Shown here: piece after piece, positions 41,806 through 51,207 of the stretch
Layout of the letters: every line of letters starts with the position of its first letter
Numbering within the stretch: the first letter of the stretch is position 1
The notes under the pieces: model-generated
Told to the model about the DNA's origin: nothing
The model's database searches: none
Seen by the model: only the letters and a program-made list of their open reading frames with translations
NCBI GenBank assembly: GCA_038317345.1
Contig: JBBQBH010000001.1
Coordinates: 70,477-134,476, forward strand
DNA length: 64,000 nt
Origin: Mayfieldus sp038317345
GTDB lineage: Bacteria > Actinomycetota > Thermoleophilia > Solirubrobacterales > 70-9
Direction: 5' to 3'
Translations under genes and position numbers: made by a program

Positions 41806-43488
41806 CTATTTGCCGGCCACCGAGTCTGGCAAGGCGGCGGTCCCCGTGGGGGCCGCGGGTCCGGGATCGATGCGCTTCAGCTTGTGCAGCAGCTCGGCCT
41901 GCGAGCGTCCCAGCGTCTCGTATAGCTCCCGGTAGATCCCGTAGACGGCGTCGTAGACCAGCCCCGCCTCACGGTCGGGCTCGTAGCTGCGCGCAATCTC
42001 GGGACGGGTCGCCGCGATCGCGGCTTCGATGTCCGGGAAGTGTCCCGCGGCCACGGCGCCAAACAGCGCCGCCCCCCGGGCCGGGATCTGACTCGAGGCG
42101 GGCACGTGCACCGGGCGGCCGCTGGTGTCGGCGAGCAGCTGCATCATCAACGGGCTCTTCTCCGCGATCCCGCCGCAGGCGATGATGTCGCCGAGCCGCA
42201 GGCCGTGCTCCTCGAAGTTCTCTATGACCCGCCGGCTGCCGAAGGCGATCGACTCGAGCAGCGCGCGATAGATCTGGACCTTGGTGGTCTGCAACGTGAG
42301 GCCGGCGATCACGCCGGTGAGGTCGGCGTCGGCGAGGATCGACCGGTTCCCGTTCCACCAGTCGAGGGCGACGAGGCCCGTTTCTCCGGGACGCAGCTTG
42401 GCCGCCGCCTGCTCCAGCTCCTCGTAGGGGTCCTCGCCTCCCACTGCGCCGTCCGCGCCGCCGATCTCGTCGACGAACCAGGCGAGCATGTCGCCGACCG
42501 CGACCTGACCCGCCTCGTAGCCGTAGAAGCCCGGCAGGATGCCGTCCTGCACGACCCCCGTGATCCCCGGAAGCCGGATCTCCTCGGGGTGTATGACCAG
42601 GTCGCAGATCGAGGTCCCGATCACGATCAGGAAAGTCCCGGGCTCGTCCACCCCCGCCCCGGGCATGGACACGAACGAGTCGACGTTGCCCACCGCCATC
42701 GGTGTGGCGTCGTTCAAACCGATCCGCGAGGCGACGTCGGCTCGCAGGCTGCCGGCCGCGCTGCCGAGCTGGTGGAAATCCGCTCCCAACTTCTCGGCCG
42801 GATGCGAGAAGCCGGGGTAGGCGGCCTCGAAGAACTCGTTCGAAGGGAGGCCCTCGCTCTCCGACCAGCAGGCCTTATAGCCGGCCGTGCAGGCCGATCG
42901 CCGCTCATTGCCGGTCAAATGCCAGACGATCCAATCGGTGGCCTCGATGAACCCGTAGGCGGCCTCGTAGACCTCGCGGTCCTCCAGCCACAGCTCGATC
43001 AGCTTCGGAAAGTACCACTCCGAGGAAAGCCGTCCGCCATAGCGAGAGAGGAAGTCCTCGCCCCGCTCCTCGGCCACTTCGTTGAGGCGGTCGGCGACCG
43101 GCTGTGCCGCATGATGCTTCCAGAGCTTCGGCCAGGCGTGCGGGTGCGAGCGCCATTCCGGCAGCTTGCAGAGCGGCACGCCGTCGCCGGTCACGGGCAG
43201 CACCGTGCAGGAGGTGACGTCGACACCGAGCCCGACCACCTCGTCCTCCCCCACTCCCGCGAACGAGAGCACCTCGGGCACCGCTGCCTCGACCACCGTC
43301 ACCCAATCGTCGGGGTCCTGCAGGGCCCAGTCGGCGGGCAGCTCCACTCCGGTCTCCGGCAGCTCGTGCTCGATGACCCCGCTGGGATAGCCAACCTCCG
43401 ATACAGCGGCCTCTCCGCCGGTCTCGAGGTCGAGCAGCAGCGCGCGCCCTGACTCGGTTCCGAAGTCGATTCCGATCGCGTAGGCCAA
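41806..43488 (-). CDS. araB: Ribulokinase
   Basis: Phosphorylates L-ribulose to L-ribulose 5-phosphate. A 560-residue FGGY kinase with IGIDFGTESGRALLLDLETG at the start, GLGVDVTSCTVLPV, CKLPEWRSHPHAWPKLWKHH (the ribulokinase insertion), FLIVIGTSICDLVI, ALDWWNGNRSILAD and IACGGIAEKSPLMMQLLAD. The WWNGNRS motif separates it from xylulokinase. TTG at 43488 is the best available start, giving the first strand intact. It lies between the ABC ATPase gene (21 bp) and araA. Confidence 0.94.
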   Translation of the reverse strand: MAYAIGIDFGTESGRALLLDLETGGEAAVSEVGYPSGVIEHELPETGVELPADWALQDPDDWVTVVEAAVPEVLSFAGVGEDEVVGLGVDVTSCTVLPVTGDGVPLCKLPEWRSHPHAWPKLWKHHAAQPVADRLNEVAEERGEDFLSRYGGRLSSEWYFPKLIELWLEDREVYEAAYGFIEATDWIVWHLTGNERRSACTAGYKACWSESEGLPSNEFFEAAYPGFSHPAEKLGADFHQLGSAAGSLRADVASRIGLNDATPMAVGNVDSFVSMPGAGVDEPGTFLIVIGTSICDLVIHPEEIRLPGITGVVQDGILPGFYGYEAGQVAVGDMLAWFVDEIGGADGAVGGEDPYEELEQAAAKLRPGETGLVALDWWNGNRSILADADLTGVIAGLTLQTTKVQIYRALLESIAFGSRRVIENFEEHGLRLGDIIACGGIAEKSPLMMQLLADTSGRPVHVPASSQIPARGAALFGAVAAGHFPDIEAAIAATRPEIARSYEPDREAGLVYDAVYGIYRELYETLGRSQAELLHKLKRIDPGPAAPTGTAALPDSVAGK

Positions 43489-43509
43489 TGCTCCCTCGCG
43501 CGACCGTCC

Positions 43510-44359
<850 letters not shown>

Positions 44360-44370
<11 letters not shown>

Positions 44371-45430
44371 CTGCAGCCCCCTTCCGCACCCTGCCGACGT
44401 AGACGTTGGCCGTCATCGCGACGATGATCGCAAGCCCCTGGTAGAAGCTCAGATAGTCGGCGTTGACGCCCTGGATTATCAGGCCGTCCTGGAGGATGCC
44501 AAGGAAAAGCGCCCCGATCAGCGCTCCGACCACGGTTCCCGAGCCGCCGAGCAGGAGTGTGCCGCCGATCACCGCCGCCGAGATCCCGTCGAAGAGGATC
44601 GAGTTTGCTCCCGACGGATCGGGCTGGACCGAGGTCGTCCGCGTGGCCTCCATCACGCCGACGAGGCCGGCGCAGAGACTGCAGAGGATGAAGTTGCGGA
44701 TGATCACCCAGCGCACCTTGATCCCGGCTTCGGCGGCACCGAGCCGGTTGCTGCCGACCGCGATCGAGTAGATGCCCCAGCGCGTCCGCACCAGCAACAC
44801 CTGTAGGACGACGACGATGGCGAGCGCCCAGATCAGCTCCGAGTAGATGCCGCCGCCGAAGATCTTCGCGAACGTGTCCATCTCCCCTCCCGCCGTCGTA
44901 CCCGGCGCCGTCACCGGCTGCGCGTGGGAGATGATCAGCGTCAGACCCTCGAGGCCCAGCAGCATGCCGAGCGTGGTGATGAACGAGGCGATGCCGACCA
45001 CCGCGGTGAAGAACCCGTTGATGGCGCCGACCAGCATGCAGGCCAGCATCGCGAGGATCAGGCTGGGCACGAGCGGGAGGCCGCCGTTGGTGAACTCGTA
45101 GAACAGGAACGGGGCGAACAGGTAAACCGCCCCGATCGAGAGGTCGATCTCCCCGTTGATCATCAGCAGGACCTCGCCGGCCCCGAGGATGGCGATCGGC
45201 GCGAAGTAGGGCAGCAGGCTCTTGAAATTGCTGTTAGTGAAGAACTCCGGCGTGTTGACCGAGAAGTAGAGGAAGGTCAGGGCGGTGATCACAATCACGC
45301 TGCCTTCGCGCAGGGTCAGAAAACGCTTGGCGATCCCGAAGGCGCCGGAGGCAAGGGCCCGGCTCGATGAACGAGCCGGGCCCTGCTGCGCGTCTTTCGG
45401 GGGAGCCTGGTTGCCGGTCTCCTCCGCCAC
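44360..45430 (-). CDS. Sugar ABC transporter permease (CUT2 type)
   Basis: A 356-residue membrane protein of the RbsC/XylH/FrcC family, with about ten hydrophobic helices. SVNTPEFFTNSNFKSLLPYF, GAGEVLLMINGEIDLSIGAV and GVMEATRTTSVQPDPSGANS and ISAAVIGGTLLLGGSGTVVG are family hallmarks. It works as a dimer with the adjacent ATPase. GTG start; 3 bp gap after the binding-protein gene. Substrate is probably a pentose, inferred from linked araBAD. Confidence 0.93.
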
Positions 45431-45433
45431 GAT

Positions 45434-46546
45434 CTACTTGACGCCGGGGGCGGAGGAGGTTCCTTCGAAGCGAGACTTCGTGTTGTTGTACGGCACGACC
45501 GTCGTCGAGTCGAGGAACTTTAGGCCGGTGTCGACGTTGGCTATTCCGGAGAGCGTCTTCGATGCCTGGTACAGGTAGAGCTCGATGATCGGGAAGAAGC
45601 CCTGCAGATACGGCTGCTGGTCGATCGTGAACTGGATCTGGCCGTCGGCTAGCAGCTGCTGAATCGGCGGAAGCAGGTCGTAGCCGCCGCCCTTCACCTT
45701 GTCTTTCAGGCCGTTCTTCTTGATCGTCTGGGCGACGCCCTGGGTGCTTCCCGCATCCACTGCGAACAGCCCCTTGACGTCCTTGTGGCCCTGGTAATAG
45801 GCATCGATCGTGGAGAGCTCATGCGGTACGGCGGCTCCGGTGGCGATCGTGTCCGTCGTGATCGCCGCACCCGACTTCTTGATCGAGTCCAGAGCGCCGT
45901 CGATGCGGGGCTGGATGTTGAGTGCCCCGGGCGTGGCAATGAAGAGCCCCACCGGGCCGGACTTGACGAGACTGACGATGTGGTCCCCCATCGCCTGACC
46001 CGACCCGAAGAGGTCCTGGCCGATGTAGGCAAGCCGCGGGTTGGCGGCCGCGTCGGCGTTGTACCCGACCACCGGGATGCCGGCGTCGAGGGCCTTCTGG
46101 ACAGGCTCGTTGAAGGCATGGAGATCGACGAGCGACACCGCGATCCCGTCCACCTTGGCGGTGACCGCGCTGTTGAGCGCGTTGACCATCTCGTTCACGT
46201 TGCTGGTCTCGGAGCCGGTCCACTGGTATGAGCAGCCGAGCAGGCTGCATGCGTCCGCCGCGCCGTACTTGGTCGGCACGAAGAATGGGTTCGTCGTCAC
46301 GTGGTTGACGAACGTGAACTTGAACGACGGCTGCGAGCCGAAGACGCTCGATGCCTTCGCCGACGACGTGCTTGTCCCGCCTCCTCCGCAGGCTTCGAGC
46401 ATCAGCGCGGCGGCGCCCGCGGCCCCGCCGGTTAGCGCCGTGCGCCGCGTGAAGCTCCGGAAGCGGCTGGCGGGCGTGTCGTCCTGCCCACGCTCGTCCC
46501 ATTCGAGACGCTCGACTGCATCATCAACAGGATCGTGATCCGACAT
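45434..46546 (-). CDS. Sugar-binding lipoprotein of ABC transporter
   Basis: A 370-residue periplasmic-binding-protein-fold lipoprotein (PBP type 1). The N-terminus carries a twin-arginine-like FTRRTALTGG, a hydrophobic stretch and LEACGGGG, a lipobox with Cys lipidation, preceded by an unusually long acidic 30-residue leader. FVNHVTTNPFFVPTKYGA, VDGIAVSLVDLHAFNEPVQ, GIPVVGYNADA and QPYLQGFFPIIELYLYQ match CUT2 binding proteins (ribose, xylose, fructose). ATG at 46546 follows AGGAGG by eight bases. It heads the transporter-araBADM operon. Confidence 0.9.
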   Translation of the reverse strand: MSDHDPVDDAVERLEWDERGQDDTPASRFRSFTRRTALTGGAAGAAALMLEACGGGGTSTSSAKASSVFGSQPSFKFTFVNHVTTNPFFVPTKYGAADACSLLGCSYQWTGSETSNVNEMVNALNSAVTAKVDGIAVSLVDLHAFNEPVQKALDAGIPVVGYNADAAANPRLAYIGQDLFGSGQAMGDHIVSLVKSGPVGLFIATPGALNIQPRIDGALDSIKKSGAAITTDTIATGAAVPHELSTIDAYYQGHKDVKGLFAVDAGSTQGVAQTIKKNGLKDKVKGGGYDLLPPIQQLLADGQIQFTIDQQPYLQGFFPIIELYLYQASKTLSGIANVDTGLKFLDSTTVVPYNNTKSRFEGTSSAPGVK

Positions 46547-46554
46547 CTTCCTCT

Positions 46555-46560
46555 CCTCCT
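46555..46560 (-). promoter_or_regulatory. Ribosome binding site of binding-protein gene
   Basis: AGGAGG on the minus strand, eight bases before ATG at 46546, supports this start and therefore the unusually long leader before the signal peptide. Confidence 0.65.
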
Positions 46561-46626
46561 ATCAGTGCATCCGAGCGACGCGATCTGGGCGCCGTTCGGA
46601 GACTCTCTGTCCGGCTAAGAATGCGC

Positions 46627-46657
46627 TTTCGTTTGCACAAATGCATCCTTCGATTTC
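46627..46657 (-). promoter_or_regulatory. Possible DeoR-type operator before ABC transporter operon
   Basis: In the locally AT-richer 170-bp spacer upstream of the binding-protein gene, TTTCGTTT (46627-46634) and TTCGATTT (46649-46656) lie with their TTCG cores 21 bp apart, two helical turns. The pattern resembles boxes beside the DeoR-family gene and epimerase. It is a reasonable operator for pentose control, unproven. The promoter should also lie here; no clear -10/-35 pair was identified. Confidence 0.4.
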
Positions 46658-46716
46658 ATAATCGCCATGCTCGCGCCCGGATACTATCGCCCGCCCGTTG
46701 CTCTGCAAAGACCGTT

Positions 46717-47787
46717 TCAGAAATCTTCGATCAGGTGCGCCCCGCGGCCCGATCGCACCTGATGCGCGCCGGCGGGCGCCGGCGTCCGCGGCGGCATCAA
46801 TCCGAGCACGTGGCCGCCGAAGCCGCCTCCCATTACCCGGGCCCCCGCCGCGCCCGCCTGGCGCAGCGTCGCCACCGCATTCTCGACGGCCGGCGTCGAG
46901 ACGTCATAGAGATCGCGAAGGCTGGCGTGTGACGCGTCGAGCAACCGGCCGACCTCGGCCAGTTCGCCGTCGCGCAGCGCGGCGACGGTGAGATCGACGC
47001 GTTCGTTCTCGCCGATCACGTGGCGCGCCCGCTCGGCCAGCGGGGAGGGAAGCGTGGAGACCATCGAGAGATCCGCGTCGCGCAGGCTCGCGATCCCGAG
47101 CGCTTCGCTGGCCCGCGCGCATTCGGCGCGCCGCTCGTTGTATCCGGACTCGGCGTTGGCGTGGCGCTCGCCCGAGTCCAGGGTCACCAGCCGCCAGCCG
47201 CCCAGCTCGAGCGGCACCGGCTCGATCTCCAGCGACCGGAAGTCGATGCGTAGTGCGGCGTCGCGCTCGCCGAAGAGGCTGGCGAGCTGGTCGAGCAACC
47301 CGGTCCTGGCACCGACCCATTGGCTCTCGACGCGCGAGCAGAGCCGCGCCAGGCTGCGCCGCTCCAGCGGCTCGGCGCCGGTCAGCGCGACGAGCGCGAG
47401 GCAGAGGGCGACCTCCAGCGCCGCCGAGGACGAGAGACCCGCACCCTGCGGCACGGTGCCGGCGATCTCGACCCGGGCCCCGGCCAAATCCACCCCGGCG
47501 GACGCGAGCTCGGCGACGCTGCCGTGGACGAAGGCCCGCCAGCCGCTGGCCGATTGCGACGGGTTCGCGAGATCGAAGGCATCGTCCTCGCCCAGGTCGA
47601 GCGCCAAGGCCTCGATGCGCTGCTCGCCGGTCGCCGCGGCGCTAACCGTGACGCCCTCGGTGATCGCGAAGGGCAGCGCCAGCCCGTCGTTGTAGTCGGT
47701 GTGCTCGCCGATCAGGTTGACTCGGCCGGGCCCAAAGGCCACGGCTCGTTCCGGCCGCGGCGATCCACTCGTCCGAGGCTCGCTCAA
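46717..47787 (-). CDS. galK: Galactokinase
   Basis: GHMP kinase phosphorylating galactose to galactose 1-phosphate (Leloir path). FGPGRVNLIGEHTDYNDG is the galactokinase signature, TVPQGAGLSSSAALEVAL the ATP-binding glycine-rich motif, and GARVMGGGFGGHVLGL the C-terminal motif. TTG at 47787 overlaps the galT stop (TTGA), giving 356 residues; a longer frame lies within galT and lacks homology. The C-terminus (VRSGRGAHLIEDF) is slightly unusual. It is the last gene of the leftward murA-his-gal run. Confidence 0.93.
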   Translation of the reverse strand: MSEPRTSGSPRPERAVAFGPGRVNLIGEHTDYNDGLALPFAITEGVTVSAAATGEQRIEALALDLGEDDAFDLANPSQSASGWRAFVHGSVAELASAGVDLAGARVEIAGTVPQGAGLSSSAALEVALCLALVALTGAEPLERRSLARLCSRVESQWVGARTGLLDQLASLFGERDAALRIDFRSLEIEPVPLELGGWRLVTLDSGERHANAESGYNERRAECARASEALGIASLRDADLSMVSTLPSPLAERARHVIGENERVDLTVAALRDGELAEVGRLLDASHASLRDLYDVSTPAVENAVATLRQAGAAGARVMGGGFGGHVLGLMPPRTPAPAGAHQVRSGRGAHLIEDF

Positions 47788-48917
47788 GCGCCCCGGGAGA
47801 TCGCGTCGCGAAGCGCCGCCGCCGAGCTCTCGGGTATGACGTCCATGATGAAGGTTCCGGCCCCCAACTCTGATCCGGCGGCGAACTTGAGCTTGTCGGC
47901 GGAGCGCAGGGGCGGATAGAACTCGACGTGCAGATGGCCGTCGCTGCGTCCGTCCGTTGGCGCTTGATGGAGAACCATCACGTATGGAAACGGCCGCGCG
48001 AAGAGCTCGTCGAAGCCGCTTGTAACGGCCTGCAGGGCAGCGGCCAGATCGGCCAGCTCCGCCGGCGTGCAAGCGGCGAGGCTCGGGCGGTGCTCGCGCA
48101 GCGCCACGTGCACCTCATATGGCCAGCGGGCGGCGAACGGGACATAGGAGACGACGGTGTCGTTCGCGTGCACGATCCGCTCGCCTTCACCGACCTCGCG
48201 GGCCAGCAGGGTGCAGACGGCACATCCCTCGAGACGCTGGTCGGCTGTCAGCTCGAGGGCTGGCACAGGCGGTAGGAACGGGTAGGCATAGATCTGGCCG
48301 TGCGGGTGATGCAGCGTGGTGCCAACCTCGACGCCGCGGTTCTCGAAGATCAGCACGTACTCGACGTCGGCCAGCGCACCAAGCTCCTCGTAGCGCTGGC
48401 GCCAGACCCACATCAGCGCCTCGGCGCGCTCGGGCGCCAAGCCGCCAAACGAACCGTGATGCTGGTCGGTGTAGACGACGACTTCGGTCGCCCCATCGGG
48501 CCGCTCGAAGGAAGGGAAGAGATTGTCGAAGACGACGATCTCGAAGCTTTCAAACGGAATCTCAGTTGGAGGTTCGCCGGGATGCGACGGGTCAAGCGGG
48601 CAGTGACCTTCCGGGGGCAAGAAGGTCCGCTCCTGCCGGCTTACCGCGTAGACGACCTCCTCGCCGCGCAGCTCGTTGAACCGCCGCTTGCCCATTTCGG
48701 GCCCCTCCTTCGGCCTCGCGGGCCCCGGAGCGGCCCCCTCAACAGGGCGCTGCTGCTCGATGCTGGCGGGCTCGTCAGCGCGGCTGTAGAGGATCAGCGC
48801 CCGTCCGTCTTCCTTGGTCAGGCGGCGTAGCACCAGCGGGCCGAATCGCTCGAACTCGTCGTGGGGGCTGCCGATTCCGTTCTCGGGGTCCGGGGCGGTC
48901 GGCCCTGCGGATGCCAT
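47784..48917 (-). CDS. galT: Galactose-1-phosphate uridylyltransferase
   Basis: Exchanges UDP-glucose and galactose 1-phosphate. A 377-residue HIT-superfamily protein; the catalytic HPH is in TTLHHPHGQIYAYPF, with ENRGVEVGTTLHHP before it and LHVEFYPPLRSADKLKF at the C-terminal half. CPLDPSHPGEPPTEIPFESF and VVFDNLFPSFERP match GalT of Actinobacteria. The N-terminus (PLVLRRLTKEDGRALILY) fits the usual family start, supporting ATG 48917. No galE is seen nearby. Confidence 0.92.
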   Translation of the reverse strand: MASAGPTAPDPENGIGSPHDEFERFGPLVLRRLTKEDGRALILYSRADEPASIEQQRPVEGAAPGPARPKEGPEMGKRRFNELRGEEVVYAVSRQERTFLPPEGHCPLDPSHPGEPPTEIPFESFEIVVFDNLFPSFERPDGATEVVVYTDQHHGSFGGLAPERAEALMWVWRQRYEELGALADVEYVLIFENRGVEVGTTLHHPHGQIYAYPFLPPVPALELTADQRLEGCAVCTLLAREVGEGERIVHANDTVVSYVPFAARWPYEVHVALREHRPSLAACTPAELADLAAALQAVTSGFDELFARPFPYVMVLHQAPTDGRSDGHLHVEFYPPLRSADKLKFAAGSELGAGTFIMDVIPESSAAALRDAISRGA

Positions 48918-48944
48918 ACCGGTAGGTATATCGGCCGCCCCGGC

Positions 48945-49184
48945 TCAGGAGCCGGTTACGGCCTTGCGGACCAGCTCGAATATGCGGCGCTGCTCGCGCT
49001 CGTTCAGGTTCGAGCGCTTGCCGTGCGACTTGCGCACCAGCTGGCCAAGCCGCTCGCGCTCGGCCGGGCTGAGGTTTCGGTACATGCGCCTGCCATGGCC
49101 GTAGATGACCTTCGCTGCCTCGTACATCGCCGCCCATTGCACCACCCGCCCGCGGCGCGCGATTCTGCTCAGGGGAGTGGCCAT
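48945..49184 (-). CDS. Small basic protein of unknown function
   Basis: A 79-residue Arg/Lys-rich helical protein (AAMYEAAKVIYGHGRRMYRN, then LSPAERERLGQLVRKSHGKR). No family recognised. It lies in the same direction 74 bp from hisA and 27 bp from galT, and has an ATG start and good coding character. The charged helices suggest nucleic-acid or ribosome binding, but this is a guess from composition. Confidence 0.6.
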   Translation of the reverse strand: MATPLSRIARRGRVVQWAAMYEAAKVIYGHGRRMYRNLSPAERERLGQLVRKSHGKRSNLNEREQRRIFELVRKAVTGS

Positions 49185-49258
49185 GGCGAGCGCAGGCTAG
49201 CGGTTGGGCCGCGTCGCTCGCTGGAGTTCGCTACCCGCCCTCGAGCGGTGCGACGACG

Positions 49259-49987
49259 TCAAGGGCCAACGAGCGCCTCCTGGGCCTCGGCGACCGAGAA
49301 GCGCCCCTCGTACAACGCCCGACCCACGATTACGCCGGTGACGTTGGAGGGGGCCTCGGAGGCAAGGGTTCGCAGATGCGCCAGCTCCCCCACTCCGCCG
49401 GAATAGATCAACTCCGACTCGGTTGCATCGGCGACCCGGCGCAATTCCTCGATCCTCGGCCCCTCCATCGTCCCGTCGACGTCGATCGGCGTGAACACGA
49501 AGTGTCGAACCCCCTCGCTGCTCAGCTCGCCGACAGCCGTCGTCACATCGACGTCGCCGCTCTCGGTCCAGCCCTTGACGGCGACGCGACCCCCACGCGC
49601 GTCGACCGAGATCACGAGCCGCTCGCCGTGGGCGTCCAGGGCCGCACCCACAAGCTCGCGATCCCTCATCGCGGCGGTGCCGAGCACGACCCGCGCGGCG
49701 CCGGCATTGAGGACGGCGTCGATCGCCTCCTTGCTGCGCAGCCCCCCGCCCACCTGCACCAGCACGTCGACGGCCGAGGCGATCCTCTCCACTGCCCCCA
49801 GGTTCATCGGACGGCCCTCCCGCGCCCCGTCGAGATCGACGACGTGCAGGTATCGCGCGCCCTCCCCGGCCCAGCGCCGTGCCGCTTCGGCGGGATCGGC
49901 GTCGTAGACAGTCTCCTGCTCGTAGTCGCCGCGCAAGAGGCGCACCGCGTGACCGTCGCGGACGTCGATTGCCGGATAGAGAATCAC
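49259..49987 (-). CDS. hisA: ProFAR isomerase
   Basis: Fourth step of histidine synthesis: isomerises ProFAR to PRFAR on a (beta/alpha)8 barrel. LYPAIDVRDGHAVRLLRG has the catalytic Asp, and VFTPIDVDGTMEGPRIE the second; VQVGGGLRSKEAI and LIYSGGVGELAHL are phosphate sites. Actinobacterial bifunctional PriA usually has SGGIR at the first phosphate site; here it is GGGLR, favouring plain HisA. GTG overlaps the hisH stop. 242 residues. Confidence 0.93.
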   Translation of the reverse strand: MILYPAIDVRDGHAVRLLRGDYEQETVYDADPAEAARRWAGEGARYLHVVDLDGAREGRPMNLGAVERIASAVDVLVQVGGGLRSKEAIDAVLNAGAARVVLGTAAMRDRELVGAALDAHGERLVISVDARGGRVAVKGWTESGDVDVTTAVGELSSEGVRHFVFTPIDVDGTMEGPRIEELRRVADATESELIYSGGVGELAHLRTLASEAPSNVTGVIVGRALYEGRFSVAEAQEALVGP

Positions 49988-50619
49988 GCTGCGGTTGCCA
50001 CCCGCGCGCAGATTCCGGCGAAGTTGGAGAGCAGGCGCAGGCCGGCGGTGCTCGACTTCTCGGGGTGAAACTGGACGCCGAACAGCGAGCCGCTTTGCGC
50101 CGCACAGGCGAAGCGCTCGCCGTAGGCGGCGCTGCCGAGGAGCTGCTCGGGCGCCGGATCGGGCGCGAAGGAGTGCACGAAATAAAAGGGCGTCTCGTCG
50201 TCGATGCCGTCGGTGAGCGGCGACGGCTGCTCCCAGCGCACCGGCGACCAGCCGATGTGCGGAACCTTCAGGTCCCCGGCGTTCAGCTCACGGACCTGGC
50301 CGGAAAGCTGGCCGATGCCCTTCGCCCCACCGAGCTCGGTCGACGATTCGAACAGCAGCTGTAACCCGAGGCAGATGCCCAGAACGGGAGCCCCGGACTC
50401 GAGACGCTCGGCGATCAACTCGCCCAAGCCGAGCTCGCGCACGCGCTCCATCGCCTTTGGAAATGCGCCGACCCCCGGGAGGATCAGGCCGTCGGCGGCC
50501 GCGGTGCGATCGGGATCGCCGGTGATCTCTGCGACGGCGCCCACGTGTTCGAGCGCCTTCTCGACCGAGCGCAGGTTGCCCATTCCGTAGTCGAGGATGG
50601 CGATGTGCGCTTCATTCAC
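49984..50619 (-). CDS. hisH: Imidazole glycerol phosphate synthase glutaminase subunit
   Basis: Class I glutamine amidotransferase of 211 residues giving ammonia to HisF. IAILDYGMGNLRSVEKAL, PVLGICLGLQLLFE (nucleophile Cys) and FGVQFHPEKSSTAGL (His and Glu) complete the triad. GTG at 50619 overlaps the hisB stop region. Its partner hisF is 19 kb away. Confidence 0.95.
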   Translation of the reverse strand: MNEAHIAILDYGMGNLRSVEKALEHVGAVAEITGDPDRTAAADGLILPGVGAFPKAMERVRELGLGELIAERLESGAPVLGICLGLQLLFESSTELGGAKGIGQLSGQVRELNAGDLKVPHIGWSPVRWEQPSPLTDGIDDETPFYFVHSFAPDPAPEQLLGSAAYGERFACAAQSGSLFGVQFHPEKSSTAGLRLLSNFAGICARVATAA

Positions 50620-51202
50620 TGAGCGTTCCCTTGGTGCTGGGGACGCCGGGCTCGTCTGGATCGATGGATACCGCTTCGCGCAACGCTCTCGCAAAAGCCT
50701 TGAACGCCGCCTCGATCATGTGGTGCGCGTTGGTGCCGGAGCGGACCCAGACGTGCAGGGTGAGCTTGGCGCTGTTGGCCACGGCGCGGAAGAACTCCTC
50801 TGCGAGCTCGGTGTCAAAGCCGGCGATCGAGGTCGCGGGCAGCCGGGCGTCGAAGGCGCAGTAGGGCCGACCGGAGATGTCGATCGCGCACTCCCCAAGC
50901 GACTCGTCCATGGGCACCAGCGCCGACCCGTAACGGCGGATCCCGGCCCGATCTCCGAGCGCCGCGTCGAGGGCCTGCCCGAGGACGATTCCGACGTCCT
51001 CGGTGGTGTGGTGGGCGCCGGTCTCCAGGTCGCCGCTGGCCTCCACGCGGAGACCCAGGCGGCCGTGGCGAGCAAGCAGCTCGAGCATGTGGTCGAGGAA
51101 GCCGACCCCGGTCGAGATCGCCGCCTCGCCGCCGTCGAGGTCGAGCTCGAGCCGGATCTCCGTCTCCTGGGTCTTGCGCTCCTTTGTAGCGGTCCTTGCC
51201 AT
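50612..51202 (-). CDS. hisB: Imidazoleglycerol-phosphate dehydratase
   Basis: Sixth step of histidine synthesis. A 196-residue monofunctional enzyme (no HolPase domain): TGVGFLDHMLELLARHG, ETGAHHTTEDVGIVLGQAL, ALVPMDESLGECAIDISGRP and SGTNAHHMIEAAFKAFARAL bear the manganese-binding His and Glu residues. I used ATG at 51202 (MARTATKERKT); a GTG at 51211 that overlaps the hisD stop (GTGA) is also possible. Confidence 0.95.
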   Translation of the reverse strand: MARTATKERKTQETEIRLELDLDGGEAAISTGVGFLDHMLELLARHGRLGLRVEASGDLETGAHHTTEDVGIVLGQALDAALGDRAGIRRYGSALVPMDESLGECAIDISGRPYCAFDARLPATSIAGFDTELAEEFFRAVANSAKLTLHVWVRSGTNAHHMIEAAFKAFARALREAVSIDPDEPGVPSTKGTLSE

Positions 51203-51207
51203 TTCGA

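Noticed and set aside
42040..43452. 470-residue plus-strand frame opposite araB
   Set aside because: Antisense of ribulokinase, which carries full FGGY kinase motifs; no independent ribosome binding site or domain.
49259..49987. Bifunctional PriA in place of HisA
   Set aside because: The phosphate-loop motif is GGGLR, not SGGIR, and PriA-specific features were not seen; a test would need knowledge of whether trpF is absent.
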